Made by a program: the position numbers and the translations under genes
Notes under the pieces: model-generated
Databases searched by the model: none
Seen by the model: only the letters and a program-made list of their open reading frames with translations
What the model was told of the DNA's origin: nothing
NCBI GenBank assembly: GCA_963971425.1
Contig: OZ020526.1
Coordinates: 6,599,976-6,663,975 of the forward strand
Reading direction: 5' to 3'
Origin: Bryoerythrophyllum caledonicum
Lineage: Eukaryota; Streptophyta; Bryopsida; Pottiales; Pottiaceae
DNA: 64,000 nucleotides
Part shown: in pieces, positions 47,007 through 59,800 of the stretch
How positions within the stretch are numbered: the stretch's first letter is position 1
Layout: each line of letters starts with the position of its first letter

Positions 47007-47392
47007 TTATCCCTTTAAGGCCTAACGACCATATATGGGTTGTTTTGGCACAAAGAACCTTTGAGGTAAGCCCACCTGAAACTGACGAGTTAAGGAATGT
47101 GCATATATGGAGAGAGGAGATAATTATACTATTGTTTTTTGTTACTTTCAAGAAAACTCTTTTGTAGCAAGTGCTACATGCCACCTTGAAGGAAAAAAAT
47201 ACTCCATGACTTACACGTGGAGGAAGATGCGGATCTATTGAGGCCATCGCCACGACAATTGGTGCTTTCCGTGAAGTGGAATGGTAGATTTTTGCGTTGA
47301 AATGTACCTAGTACATAGATGTCATTCTTGGTGATCTAGAACAGTCATAGATTCTCTTTGGCAAGAATACCTTGTTGGCCTTAAAGGGTTAA
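47007..47392. mobile_element. Short TTAA-type element
   Basis: Left end TTAT then CCCTTTAAGGCC; right end GGCCTTAAAGGG then TTAA. The 12-bp inverted ends are perfect. It is 386 bp and noncoding. Inside, gttaaggaatgtgcatatatggagagagga matches the starts of the 310-bp repeats at 10186 and 31604. Confidence 0.65.
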
Positions 47393-48187
47393 GAGCATCT
47401 CCATCGGAGCCAGTTGTCCTAGTGGAAATGTCGATTTAGTATCCCGGGGAGGTTTGGGCAGGACCGCATGGATCTCAGTTTGAAACTAACATTTGTGACA
47501 TTCATGGTTATTTTTTGTTGTCAACGTCTCAAGTCGGAGTGCTTTTTGTTAGAGTTGCTTATCACAGCCCATAGCCCTCATTGTAGCCCGAGATCAGCGT
47601 GGGTGGGAAGGCGATGAGGGTGGAGATAGTCTAACCTACACATGACCATCTTTCATCCTTGATTTCTTATCACCAAATCTTTTTTTCATCCATCCATTCT
47701 TTGAAGTTTATTTCTTTGTTTAAATTTTTGACATTCTCAAAGATAATAATGTTAATGACTTGTATTGAAAGTCTCATGTTCAATAGAGGGTCGCTACAAT
47801 AGGTTTTGAAATTGCCCAATATGCCCACCTTAACAATTTCTCTTTGAGATGGTATAATTTTATTTCTATAGGTCCAATGAGAATAGAAATTACATTCTCA
47901 TATAGCTCTTGTCCACTTTTTGTCCACGCACGGGTTTGCGGAAAGAGGGCGAGGAGACAAGGAGGACTTCTCGGCCCTCCTGGTTGTGCAGGATGTTGTC
48001 CTCGGTGATAGTCTTCTTGGTCTGCTCTGCTTCTTGGTCTTCTTGGTCTGTTCTACAGTGATGCTCTTCTTGGTCCACCAGGAGCGGCGGACGGATAGAC
48101 TGTGGCCTATTATATAGGTAGATTATACTATATATAATAACATAATATAAATAGCATATATAGTGTATAGCATCTACTCTATATTAT
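47393..48187. other. Intergenic, no gene recognised
   Basis: The open stretch at 47890-48117 is a degenerate cttcttggtctg repeat, not a recognisable gene. Confidence 0.45.
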
Positions 48188-48560
48188 AAAAGGCCTATGG
48201 GTATCATCTAGGTATAACGCCATAGGATGCAGCGGCATGTGGCATTGACTTTATTATATTTAATTTTACTTTTGATTTTACAATTTAGTTACCTTACCTA
48301 AACTTATATTACCAGTTGAGACAACAAGTCGGTATAATATTACTAATAATAAAAGGCCTATGGGTATCATGTGATACCCGCCATAGGAGGCGGCAACACA
48401 CAAAATTTTCATTTTATTTAATTAAATTTTACATTCATAATTTTAGTTAAATTTACATTACTCGTTCAAGACAACGAATAAATATACTAGTATAGTAAAA
48501 ATAGCATGCTAATCATGTATGTTATATTTAATAAATAGCATACCTACTCTACATTGTAAA
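48188..48560. repeat. Tandem ~163-bp repeat with hairpin
   Basis: AAAAGGCCTATGGGTATCAT occurs exactly at 48188-48207 and 48351-48370, followed by related AT-rich sequence. A third partial start is near 48550. In unit 2, 48357-48387 forms a hairpin (CCTATGG / CCATAGG outer, GGGTATCA / TGATACCC inner). The tctact-ctatattataaaag context recalls plant Helitron 5' ends, but no 3' CTRR end was found. Confidence 0.5.
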
Positions 48561-48599
48561 AGGCCAAGAGCAATATGGGGTGGCGCAAGCCGGGGATAC

Positions 48600-50122
48600 C
48601 CCTTCATACCCGGGCTGCCCAAAAGCTAACACGTGACATACCCTGATTGGCCCCGATCTCGCACAGGGCATACTCGTTGAAGAAGTCACCGGGTATCGGA
48701 ACAAGCGGCCCGAATTGCCGTTCTCATCCTCCCTCATGTTCATATGGAAGCGAAGTGTTGTTTTTTTTCCTTTCCTATTTATTTCGTTTGGTATGAAGAG
48801 AATGCTACGTTGCTCTAGGTTTTCATATTGTCAATCTTGATTTGGACTCCTATTGAGAATGCATATTTTTTTGTTTGTGTGAATGTCTGTGTCTTCATAT
48901 TTTCCTCCACCTGAAGAGGAGTTTTTGTGGGTTTGATTCAATGATAACAATGATGCTATATGCAAGTCATGATTCTGATTTTTGATTTTAATTCTCTTTC
49001 TAGCTATGATCTGAGCTATGATCTCATTTTTCTTTGCAAATTATGCGTGAAGGCATGGAATTTCGAGAGGAGTTTAATTTTGAAGTTGTCCAATTTCTTA
49101 GACCAATACATTAGAATTTCTTTGCTGTTGTATACATAAGATAACACTCACTATGAATAGGTCTTTTTTCCCACTTATTTCATAGCATACAAAAGCCTCA
49201 AAGTCACGTTATTATGAGAACAAGAAGGTAGCACAAGACTACATAACTTCACTTTACTGCCCCCATGTCCTAGACAATGTGTCAAAAATATGGACATCCA
49301 AAGCCTAACTCACAAGCTCCCCAAACTGAAAACACATTCACAGAGTCTCCAAATTGAAAGCTGTTGATAAGATACTCTAACAGCCCACGACTACTGGACC
49401 TTTTTTTATACTTCTACTATTGATACACTGAATGTGCACAAGTGAAAAAAATAATGTTGAAATCTTTACTAAAATTGACAAATAATGTAGTAGTTGGCAT
49501 TTAGTGTAGGGTTTTGTCACTACACTAAATGCCTCGTTCGTGACTCAAGAGTGAAAGCACATGTACTTCCTACATTAGAGTTTTCTTTCTTGGAGAGGAA
49601 AGAAATGAAAAAGGTAGGGTAAGATATAAATTAGTGAAAAAAGGAGTTTTTACGTTGTCCTATAGGAGACAACGGGTCAAAAAACAAGTATATTATATAT
49701 ACTATTTTGTTTTTTGATACATGTTGTTATTTTTTACATACCATATATATAGTTTTTACAATACAATTTATGTAACATATGTAATATAATTTCTATATTT
49801 ATATATATATTCTATATTCAATTATGTATTGTATATGTACTACAAGTATAGTAATGTAGTACATATAGTATATATTGTGATATAATATTGTATATTGTAG
49901 TATTTATTTTGCATATGTATTGAAGTTTATATTGTATATACTACACTAGATGTTGCAACCACAAGGGTTGCATTAATTATCAACTTGTCTACAAATAGTG
50001 TAGTTGAGTAAGTACACTAATTATACTACTACACCAAACATCATTTTTAGTGTAATGTTTGACAAATTCTCATATGTTGTCGTGTGTATTCATTCATATA
50101 TGTCTATGTACGTTCTAATATG
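48600..50122. other. AT-rich intergenic DNA
   Basis: No gene seen. It contains several tttagtgta/tacactaaat inverted words (49500-49535) and a TA-rich tract (49680-49960). Confidence 0.5.
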
Positions 50123-50462
50123 TGTTCATGGGTTGCCCAATACGCCATGTCCATTTTGCTACATAAACGTAAAATTGAAAACAACCAAGCCCTCCCCGAT
50201 ATACAAGACCCCCCTTAAATGCTTCTCCTGACTGGTTGGTTCTGTGGTTGTGGCGACTTGCTTAGTTAGCTGTTACGTTGGTTGTTTGTGTGATTGGTTG
50301 GTATCTGGTCACTTGTTACATACTGTCTACCCTCGAGAGGGGGAAGTAGTTCCAGTTTGCTAATTCCTTGTCCGGTGGGCATGGTCTTAGTAGTGGAACG
50401 AACCGACACTTTATTCACGCCGGCTCCTTCGGAGACTAGCGTTCTTCTTTTGTTCATGGGTT
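50123..50462 (+). mobile_element. 5'-truncated non-LTR retrotransposon, copy 3
   Basis: Flanked by the 12-bp target-site duplication TGTTCATGGGTT (50123-50134 and 50451-50462). The insert 50135-50450 begins in the last 28 codons of the ORF (AMSILLHKRKIENNQALPD, stop 50215-50217), then a ~235-bp 3' UTR ending in the same ctcgagaggg and ccggctccttcgg hairpin region and GCGTTCTTCTT tail as copy 1. Its 3' UTR is about 80 bp shorter than that of copy 1. Confidence 0.85.
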
Positions 50463-50760
50463 TTCATATACTTTCATATATGTCCATGTGTTTTTAAGAG
50501 TATTTGTAGATTTTCATATTCTTCCATTTGCTTCTCTCTACTTTCATATGATTTCATGTCTTCATAAATCTTCATGTGTTTCCATATGATTCCAAATGTT
50601 CTAAAAAACATATTTACATGATTTTGTATGTTTTCATAACATACATGGCAGAAAAAGTGCCTTGATTTTGTGTCCCCCGGAATTTATGTCCAACCCACTT
50701 CTTTGAGGTGGGCCTGATGGAAAATGCAAGAAGCCGTTCTGAAATAGCTATGAAAAGAAA

Positions 50761-50762
<2 letters not shown>

Positions 50763-50799
<37 letters not shown>
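50763..50799. repeat. (AT)n microsatellite
   Basis: Uninterrupted run of about 18 AT repeats. Confidence 0.95.
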
Positions 50800-50801
<2 letters not shown>

Positions 50802-50994
50802 AAAGTATGAAGGATGAAGATACAAGGTGCCATATTTAAATTTATGTTAAAAAATGATTTGGTCCACTTGATGGCCTCTTCTCAATTTATACTACTTCCA
50901 AAGGGCATGGCTACCAAAGGCCATCCTTTGGATTTAAAGTAAGGGACCTTCACTAGGCTTTTGGAGTTTTGGCTTCTCACCTTGGTTTGCAGCA

Positions 50995-51395
50995 TAAAGC
51001 ATACGCACATGAGCACCGTATGGTGCCGTGAGGTACCAAATTCGGCTCCTACGATGCCGCATTTGGTGTCTAACACCCATATCGGGTACAGGTGGAAAAC
51101 TCGTTTGGTTATGAACCAAACCATTTGTTTACCCTTCTTTGACTTTACAATTTTACCATATTTGTAACTTATCCATTCCGAGTGCGTTCCAACATCGTTC
51201 TCATGTGTTCCCCAATCTTCCCAAGAACATTCCCAAGCAAGTTCCCAAGTGGGCACGGTTGTTCCCTAATATTCCCAAGTGTTCTCAATGTGTAACTTAA
51301 AAATATTAGAAAATAAAATTTAACGGCAGGTGGGGCCCACCATCTAACGTTGGGGTCCGGGTGGGAGCTCCGTTTGGTCGCATGTGCGTTTATAA
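50995..51395 (+). repeat. Dispersed ~400-bp repeat, copy 2
   Basis: Collinear with 32860-33250: acgcacatgagcaccgtatgg, aaaccaaaccatttg, gttcccaa-agtg and ggtggggcccacca. The LINE insertion at 51459 lies just downstream. Confidence 0.65.
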
Positions 51396-51443
51396 AGAGG
51401 CCCTTAGATCTTACCAAATTAGTAGTTACTCATTGAATTTACG

Positions 51444-52820
51444 AAATAAAACCCATTTATCGCACTCCGGCATAATCAGGAGAGTCCGTGTGGCGTAGTA
51501 AGTTGTCGTCCAGACCGTTGAACTGGAGCTTTCTTGATGATGACTGGACTTCATCGCACTCCGGCATAATCAGGAGAGTCCGTGTGGCGAAAGTCGTCAG
51601 AGGGACCAAGAAGACTACCATGTTCTTCTTCTTTGGAAGATGTGACAGCCTTTTGTGGGATCCCGATCGTTACAAATGGGATGGAGAAATTCCGTTCATG
51701 GAATTCACGACTAGTACTGGTCGCTCGCTCCTCCAGCGAAGACATCTCGTGCCCTCTGTCATTGAAAATAAGTGGAGAGGGGTTCTACCGGCGTCTTATA
51801 ACCTCAAGTGGCGCAACATCTGGGACACGGAGAGAGCGCCGAAAGAGGCCGGGCTCATCTGGGCCATCTGGCATAAAGCTGTGGCGGTCAACGTTTGGAG
51901 AGGTAAGACCCACTCGTCCATTGATCAAAGCTGCCCGTTGTGCGACCGCGGGATCCCGGAGACCATCCTACACAGGTTTTGGGAGTGTGATTCGGCACAG
52001 GTGACGTGGTCATGGGGGGCCAACCTGCTATCGCAATTGGTGCCGCGTCACTATACCAAGCAGGTCACGCACAATACCAACGGTAGCTCGGCCGTGATGA
52101 ATAGTATTTGGTGGCGTCAAAGGAAAGGAGTCCCGAGAAGGAATATCGGTGCTCAGCTGCCCAACATTCATGGTGCCCGCATCCCCGTGGAACATGCAAG
52201 AGAGGAGGACAGGCGGAGCGACAGTGCTGATGATTCCCAAGCCGATATGAGCGAACAGAACAGGGTCAACCTTCAGCCCCCTCATTTTTCCCCGTCGTGG
52301 TTGCAAGGGATCTTCGGCCATCGGACTCCTAAACGCTTAACTCCTGTTAGTAGAATCTGGCTGCTGCTGAGAGGGATCATTTTATGGCAATTGTGGTGTG
52401 AAAGGAACGATACTGTGTTTAATGGCACTAGGTGGACGAGCCAAAAGTTGAAGTCTAAAGTCTGGCTTGGGCTGGTGGACTATGGGCGTGTGGCTTGGAC
52501 CAAGGTGCATGCTAGGAACACTCTGGCTCTGGAGAAGAATTCGAAGTTTTCCAAGCGGTTCAAAGATCTCTGGTGTTGCAACGAGGTTCTTGCCTCGTGG
52601 GTTGACGAGAGACCGAGGTGGAACTCTTGTCCTTTCTCGTTTAGGACTAACACTAGGACTAACCGTGCTACTAACCTTGACGTTGGCCCAGGCGCCTTAC
52701 CGGTCTCGCCGGCCCTGGCGTGATTCGCCTGGCCTTCGGTTTGTTCCCCCCTCTTTTCTTCGCAGTAAAGTTTCTCTTTGCTTGTGTCAAAAAAAAAATA
52801 AAAAAAAATAAAACCCATTT
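51444..52820 (+). mobile_element. 5'-truncated poly(A) LINE with 15-bp TSD
   Basis: AAATAAAACCCATTT is present at 51444-51458 and 52806-52820. The insert starts at 51459 and ends in an A-rich tail (52788-52805). Its 5' part contains a direct duplication: the block starting cgcactccggcataatcagg at 51461 recurs at 51555. It encodes the C terminus of a plant L1-type ORF2. It differs from the non-poly(A) family at 14 kb, so two LINE lineages are present. Confidence 0.9.
51488..52723 (+). pseudogene. L1-type LINE ORF2 C terminus (zf-RVT region)
   Basis: A frame of 411 codons is open without stops, but it lacks the endonuclease and reverse transcriptase domains because the insertion is 5'-truncated. 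The zinc-binding region downstream of RT is recognisable: WAIWHKAVAVNVWRGK, then CPLCDRGIPETILHRFWEC (C..C..H..C), followed by LRGIILWQLWCERNDTVFNG, typical of plant L1-type ORF2 C-terminal sequences. The intact frame suggests a fairly young insertion. Confidence 0.85.
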
Positions 52821-53807
52821 CCCGAATTTCCACCTCAGCAGCCCGTACTCTAGCGCAGCTGACTCAGCAGACAGCAACGCCCGCGTCCCCGCTGACACCT
52901 GACAGCGACAAAGCAGGCGGGCCTGCCTCCAACGGTCACATTCCCCCGCCAAGACCCCACCCCTCACATTCAAACCTCTCAACCCCGCCCTCCGGTTCCA
53001 GATACCTAGTCGATACTGCCCCAATATTGACCCGAAACTCCCCTGATACTGCTCATATACTTCTCCGATACCTCTCGGCATACTCATGCGATACCATGTC
53101 ACATACCTTGGCGGGTATCTTAACCGATCCACTCCTCTTCCCGTCTCTCCTGTTGGAATGAGCTGCGGAGTGCGAGGAGTCCGAACGTTTCCATTTTCTT
53201 GTGTGCGATGCGGGAGCCCTGCCGCCGGTTGTGTGGATTTCGGAGTGGAGGCTGCGCTTACAGCTGCTGTTTCTCGCGTATCATCTGCCGCTGCTAGATC
53301 TCGTTCGGACGAGCTCCGTAGTGCCAGGTTTTAAATATTTTTTCACGCATTTCGCCATCACTTTTCTGTTGCGGGAGGTTTTCGAGGTCCGGAGTGTGAA
53401 GTTCGCATGATTGTCAGTCACTTTGTTATGTCGTTTGTTTCCGATGCGGGAGGCTTGGTAGTGTTGCAGAACGACTGTAGTTTGTAGTTGCGGCCTGTGT
53501 TCGCTGTAAGCTTTGTTTTTCTTGTTTGGATGAGGTTTTCTTTAACTCTTTCTGCGATTTTTTAATCTCGATGCGGGAGCGTTGATAGGAGTTTTTTTTT
53601 TGAGTGCAGGCAGTTGAGCGACGGCGGGAGGTTGTAGTTGCGGTCGTGGCAATGGGAGCGTGCCGTTGCCGTTGTGGTGGTGACGAGAGTGCGGGTTGTG
53701 AGGAGGACGGGGGAGTGTTTGACGACGGTTTTGAGGTGGCGATGGAGTCTTAGGGTTTCAGGAGTGGTGTGAGGGAGACAGGTGAGTGCTGTGTTGGTGC
53801 AGGAGAG
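52821..53807 (+). promoter_or_regulatory. Upstream region and leader of the CENP-C gene
   Basis: Between the LINE and the first CENP-C ATG. Around 52995-53120 the word gatac recurs about ten times at irregular spacing, similar to 23480-23630. tgcgggag words recur downstream (53205, 53445, 53570). No coding sequence is recognised. Confidence 0.4.
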
Positions 53808-56800
53808 ATGAGAGGCGGCAGGGTGGGGATAGTTGTGGACGAGAAGGAGAATACGCCGGTGCGCGGGACGGGGAAGAACGGGAAAGAGAGGAGGAGGAGC
53901 AGCGCGGGGAGTGGGCGGAGGTTGAGCATTAGCGGCTCCAAGCCGCGGCTGCAATACTTAAGAGTGACCAATCGGTTTCAGCGGAAGGGAGGGAATGGAC
54001 GCGGACGTATTACTGCGCATCGGCCGGTTCATTTTGATGGCAGTCCGTATGAATTCACCTTGAGGTATGTGCTCTCTGCGACTCTTCGCTTCTTCTGCAT
54101 TCAAGGTCTATCGATGAATCGCGAGAAGTCTTCTCTGGAACTTCTTTGCGGCGTTTGTAAGCAGTTGCTCCGAAACATGTCTATCTATTACTCGGTCTCA
54201 GCCAGCCACTTGAAGCGGTGCTGCCGATGTGTTCGAGGCGTGCACATTCTGGTTCATCAGTTGAACTGGTGGTTTGGTTCACACGAGGATCACTTGCATT
54301 TTTGAGAGAAACGGTTCAATTTCGGGCTTCGGGTTGATTATGGAGAGATGATGGCATGCTACACTGGCTGGCACGGTTTATCACGGAAGTACAGACGCAG
54401 TGTGGACAGGGTGATGGGAGGGGTTGAACGTTCTTTTTACGCGTTACACACTTGATTTTTTTCTCTCTCAACGCTTGTATCTGAGAGTCTCGGAAATCTT
54501 GGCATTCAGGTCTGAGAGCGAAGGAGATAGAAGAAAGTCCTTCGTTGTTTATGAAGATGAGGACTCTTTGAGTTCTAAATCAGTACGACTAGAATCTGCA
54601 ACCGAGTCAGATGGCACTGGCGAGGTTCCGCCAGTAGCGGGGTCCAATTATGCTACAGGAGAAAATTGCAGGACGCTCAAGCCACATCATACAGACGAGC
54701 AGATTGCATCAAGAGCATTGGCTGAGCAGGGGTCAACGTATCACGTTCTGGAGAATTTTGTAGCCTTTCGAGCTCGCAACAAGTGTAAGTTAAGTTCGGT
54801 TTTATACTGCACGCGTTGTATGCATGAGATACTCTGGATAAATTTAACCTTCGAATCCTGAGCATTTAGTATAGAACTTACAGGCAATCAACCTTTCCTT
54901 CTTGTTGTGCGTGGAAGCAGCTGCTTCTAATCGCTCGAGTGAAAGGGTTGCCTTAGCACGTCAGAGTGGATTGTGCATGCCTTCTAGTCGCGTCTTTTGA
55001 TATATTAGGAGATACTCACATGTTGAGCTTCATTATCGGATCGCAGCTATGTTCTCTGCAAAGCTGAGACCACGACCAGTAACTCCATTGATGGAGCCAA
55101 TCAACCATCAAAACGCAGTCTCGAGACCATCTTTGAAAAACCTTGCAGCAAGATGGCAGCGTGATGGAAGACGTAGTCTATTTACCCAGCGTTTACTTGA
55201 CTCGAGCGAGCTTGAAGATCTTGAACAGACATTCAGGAAGATGGACGAAGAGGATCTCGAGAGGGAGGTGCAGGAAAATATTCTTGAAACGGAAAAGCAC
55301 AAACATGGTCTTGAGTGGGAAACGCACAAATACGATCTTGAGCGGGAAATGCTCAAATTCGATCTTGAGCGGGAAATGCACGAATTCGATCTCGGGAATG
55401 TGATGCAATCGGAAAGTCAGAGGGAGCACGAGGAGCTCGTTGTTTCCGTAAGATCCAGTGAGGCGCATGAGACAGGTATGTGGATCGCATCCTCTAAAGA
55501 TTAACAATGTTCTTGCTGTTTTAGGATGTGAAGAAAAAGCTCTTGATCAAACGCTAAGAAATATCGTTGTTCTGATATCGACATTTCACTGTCCTTACTG
55601 TCATTTTACTAAATGATGCTCGATCACTTTCTTTCCTAATACTTCAAGTTCTGGGTTACAGTCACGGTACCTATGGAAGAGCAAGCAAATGTTGGTGAAC
55701 TGGCGCCTGAGCCATGCAACAGTCGGGAAATGGAACTCTTGAGCCCGAGGACTGGCGGGCTTCAGAGTGAAGAGGACACTGCACATGTAGATTTGACCAC
55801 GCCTCTGCCAAACGATTTCACAGAGAAGCTGAGATTGGATCAGGAGGTTCCCTTCTTGAACGCCACGCCTGTCATTCTGGAGCTTGGAGTTTCACCTGAA
55901 GCAAGTGATACTGATCGAGGTAACTGGGCTTGCCTCTTATTACAACTGTTATTTGGGTCAAGTACGCGATCAACGTTCTAAACTAAAAGTAGGTGGTCAA
56001 ATCGCTGTGCGTAATCAGTCCCGTTCAATGTTCCAGTGCCTTAAGTAACGTGTCTGTGTAGACAATCAAATTCGGTACTTTGTCGTTCGTGTAGTCTTCC
56101 TCGTGAGCTTTCGTCTGCTAATCCTTACAAAAGATGGAACAGAGAGTGCCTTCATGGAGCTTGCACTGATATTGTCCACATTTTCTTGACATGTGTTGAC
56201 AAATGGTGTCCATTAGCTATCAAGCAACCGACTCCTCCAGCAAGTCCCACATTTCTCTGCAACAATCAAGACGAAGAAACTCTCCCCCAAATTCCTGTTG
56301 AAAGTGAGTGCGACATTCTTTCATGTCAATTCTAACATTGTCGTGCTACATAAGTACATACTGCAATTGGTAGATGGTATGTTGCGTTAAGTATATCATG
56401 TTCAGAGAACATAGACATTCGATTGCAAACACCAGAGGCAGTCACTACACTTCAAAGCCCGTAAGATGAACTCGTGCTGTGAAGTGGTTTTTCTACACGT
56501 ATTCGATGCCGTACTTTATTAACGCCCTGTACAGTAGTCTACCTGTGTCATGTCTCGCTGCTTCGTAGCATTTTTTTCTCCTGTGTAAATGTGTAGTTTC
56601 TGTTTTTGTTGTAGTTGACTTTTGTCAGGAAATATCAGTTCCAATGATTCTGACATATGTCTATACTTGATCAAACAGTTGAATCAGAGATTTCACAGAC
56701 TGTGGAGGCTGTTCAAGTCTGGTCAGTGGAACTAGATCCTAGTCGCAGAAGGCGGGAGGAGACCATGCTGAGCTACAGCAACCGGCGTTCCCCGTGGATA

Positions 56801-59800
56801 AAAACTCTTCTCCTCTCCTCATTTCAACCATCCAACCAGTCGTCAGATGCCGCTGGTGATGGTCTGCTGCAAACGTCCGCCATGTCAATGGATCATTTTG
56901 ATAGGTTCACTCCTAGTGTTTGCAGGTCTTCGTCTCCAATTAGATCTAGTGACTTTGCCTTACCAGCCAAAAACCTAGTGGAATCTTATGAGGGGGGTTT
57001 TCTACCAGCCATTCTCCCTTCCTCTTCAGAAAAAAACCTGAATATTAAAGAAGGGGACGTGGAGAGAACTGATAGAAGTTTCTTTATTTGTCCCGATCAT
57101 GCTGTTTCCAACGAGGTCGAGGCGAATGTTCCACTGTTAGAGAGCAGCCAAGATATGCAACCCTTGAAAGACAGCGAAACAACCCCAAGCAACAGTTGGT
57201 CATCTTGGCCAGATAAGAGCCCAGTGCCTCTTATTGATTTACCTGTACAATGTATGGGCGGTTTACATGAGAAGACTTCCGAAAGCTCTCCCGAACCTCC
57301 CTTTTCACAATCAGCGGAACCCCTTAGGGGAGTCGATGATGTGACAGCTACTCCCTCTTTGATACATGCCCCCTTTAGTACACCTGGAATTTCTCCAACC
57401 CCTCCAAGGGACCTTTCCGTCTTATTTGGGAATCCTTTTGGCCAAATGAGTGGTGAGGAGCTTAACCGAAGGTGGTTGCAGTTCTGTACCACTCCTCCTG
57501 TTTTTCCGAATACTACAGCTGGAAAGAAAAAATCTTGGACTGTTGAATCTGCTTTCGCTGAGCCTACATGTTCGGATCCCACAACAAGTTTTCCAAGCGA
57601 GCAGGTGAATCTTCATTCCTGTAATTTTCTAGGACTCTCATAGTTGCCGGGTTTACAGAACCGCAGAATTGATTGTTTAGTGAAGCTTCGTTTTCTAAAA
57701 TGGTTCTTACTGAAATACTCCCGACGGTCCAGTGTCTCTTGAATTAAGATTTTAGTATGATTGAGTACCGACTATAGTACCAGTAGATACGTGTTGAAAA
57801 CTCACACCAACGGTGCATTTGTAGAACTGTACAAGATAATGAATATCTTAACCGCGTTTTAACTTAAGTTTAGTTCAGTTTCTCAACTTATGTCATCCTA
57901 TATTTCTCAACTGCATTTAAGGTTGTGAATCTTTGGTGAATGTTCATTTTCGCCAGGTATTGCAAAGGAATACTGAGGCAGAAGTGTTTCCAGTTGCTGA
58001 AGAAGAGGCGGTCAGCAGTGACGGTTGTGACGGGAAGACATCGATGCACGATGAAGATGAGCTTCCAAATGCTGGAGAGGAGGCTTTGAGTAGTGACGGT
58101 TCCGATGGTATGACAACCTGATTGCTCTCAATAATGTACTTCACATTTTCATTGCAACGTTTATATTAGATCGCCACTGATCCCGCGACCGTGCTGTTTA
58201 AGGTACTGTATTTTATAAATCTAAGGAACTTGGCTTCTACTTTTGTACATCCCTTATTAGTAGATAAGTTGTTATTTAAAAATCTCATCTAGAGCCTTGT
58301 GATATACAGGTGTGATGGACTATGAAAATGATTTCGATGATATAAGTAATGATACGACATGCATTGTCCAAACGGGAGCATCAAGTGCCGAAAATGATCA
58401 GGAAGGCACCAGTGCATTAAAAGAATGTCTACAGGAAGATGCGCAAGATGATCTTTCTGGCGAGGATATGCGTTGTATAAATCTGACACCTTTAAGAGGT
58501 AACCTGTGTTCTTCTGCACATCTTGTTGATCGCATTCTCGATTCTAGTCCAAATCTTCTTCTAAGGTTTCGATTCGATCAAAGGAGGTACTGCGGCCGAT
58601 TTTGATCCAGTGATTCATCTCTGTCAATCTGTCTTCATTAATCCTTTGAAAGATTCGGACTATGTAGAATGTTATGTCGAAAAATATTTCTTATGTTGTT
58701 TCTCGTACCTTGATCACAGATACTCCTTTTGTGAAAGTGACTGCTGGCCCAGCTGTGGAGTACTCTCTAACACATGTAGACGAGGAGCACATTGACCAGT
58801 TCATGAGCTCTTTGCAGGTAATTGTCTCTGCGTAAAGCTGTAGCTTTGTCTTTGAATAGATCATGGGCCTTCAGCTTGGATTCGAATTTTACTAGTAAAT
58901 TATTTCACTTGCATTCAAGTTGTTACTTATAATGAATTGATGGTTTTGACAGCTTGTTCGCATGTCTCAGGTGACGCCAGGTATGGACGATTCATGTGTG
59001 GAAATGCCAACTTCCAACGGTATTGACTCTTCCCTTGCTGATTAGAAAATCATACTTGTATTTACATGTCTAGATACTTTACTAGAGAAACAGCAGATCC
59101 GGTATGAGAATAGTTGCACATTGGCCTTTTACCTTCAGGAATTGGTAATGATGTCGAAGTGCACGATCACAGAGTCTGAACTAGCTCTTCCCTTGAACCT
59201 TACTGCAATTTTTCATCAACAACTCTTTAGTTGAACGCATTTCTCCTTTGAGTGCAGGTGAAGGCGGTGGAGGGGATTCCACAGTCAATCATAACAGTCT
59301 AACTCCTGGCGATAAAACTGGACAACTCAATCTAAACAAGGAGCTGGTATGTACACTTTCACAGCCACCATTTGATGAAGCGTTTTTTTTCTTTTTTTCT
59401 TATGGTGATGCAGTGATGAGCAACCAGAAGCACATTTTGTACGACTTCCTTCTTGCTGATGCTAGTTTCAATATGTTGTTTGGATGAAAGAAGAAAAGTT
59501 TCTAATGTATTTGGACGGGCTTTTTAATGGCTCAGCGAACTGTTCTTGATGTGCCATGAGCAAGTTGGTTTACAGCAAAGCTTGATTTTCTAGCTGTTTG
59601 TTATTTGCAGATTACTCCAGAAAAGGATGGAAATAAGTTTTCAGGTCAGCCACAAAATGAAAGCACCCCTGTGCAGCAAAAACCCAAGACGAAACGCACA
59701 CGGAAGGGTACGAGGAACATGAAAGTCGATAGTCCTCTGGGTAAGAACGTGACTTTGACTGGTAATGGTCCGATATTGTACATGTAGTTTTACTTTTTGA

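Noticed and set aside
47890..48117. Possible small gene
   Set aside because: Both strands are open only because of a cttcttggtctg repeat; no domain or splice signals.
59136..59148. Six-base CENP-C microexon (GAATTG between cag and gtaatg)
   Set aside because: It keeps frame, but so does direct joining of the flanking exons; without transcript data it cannot be supported.
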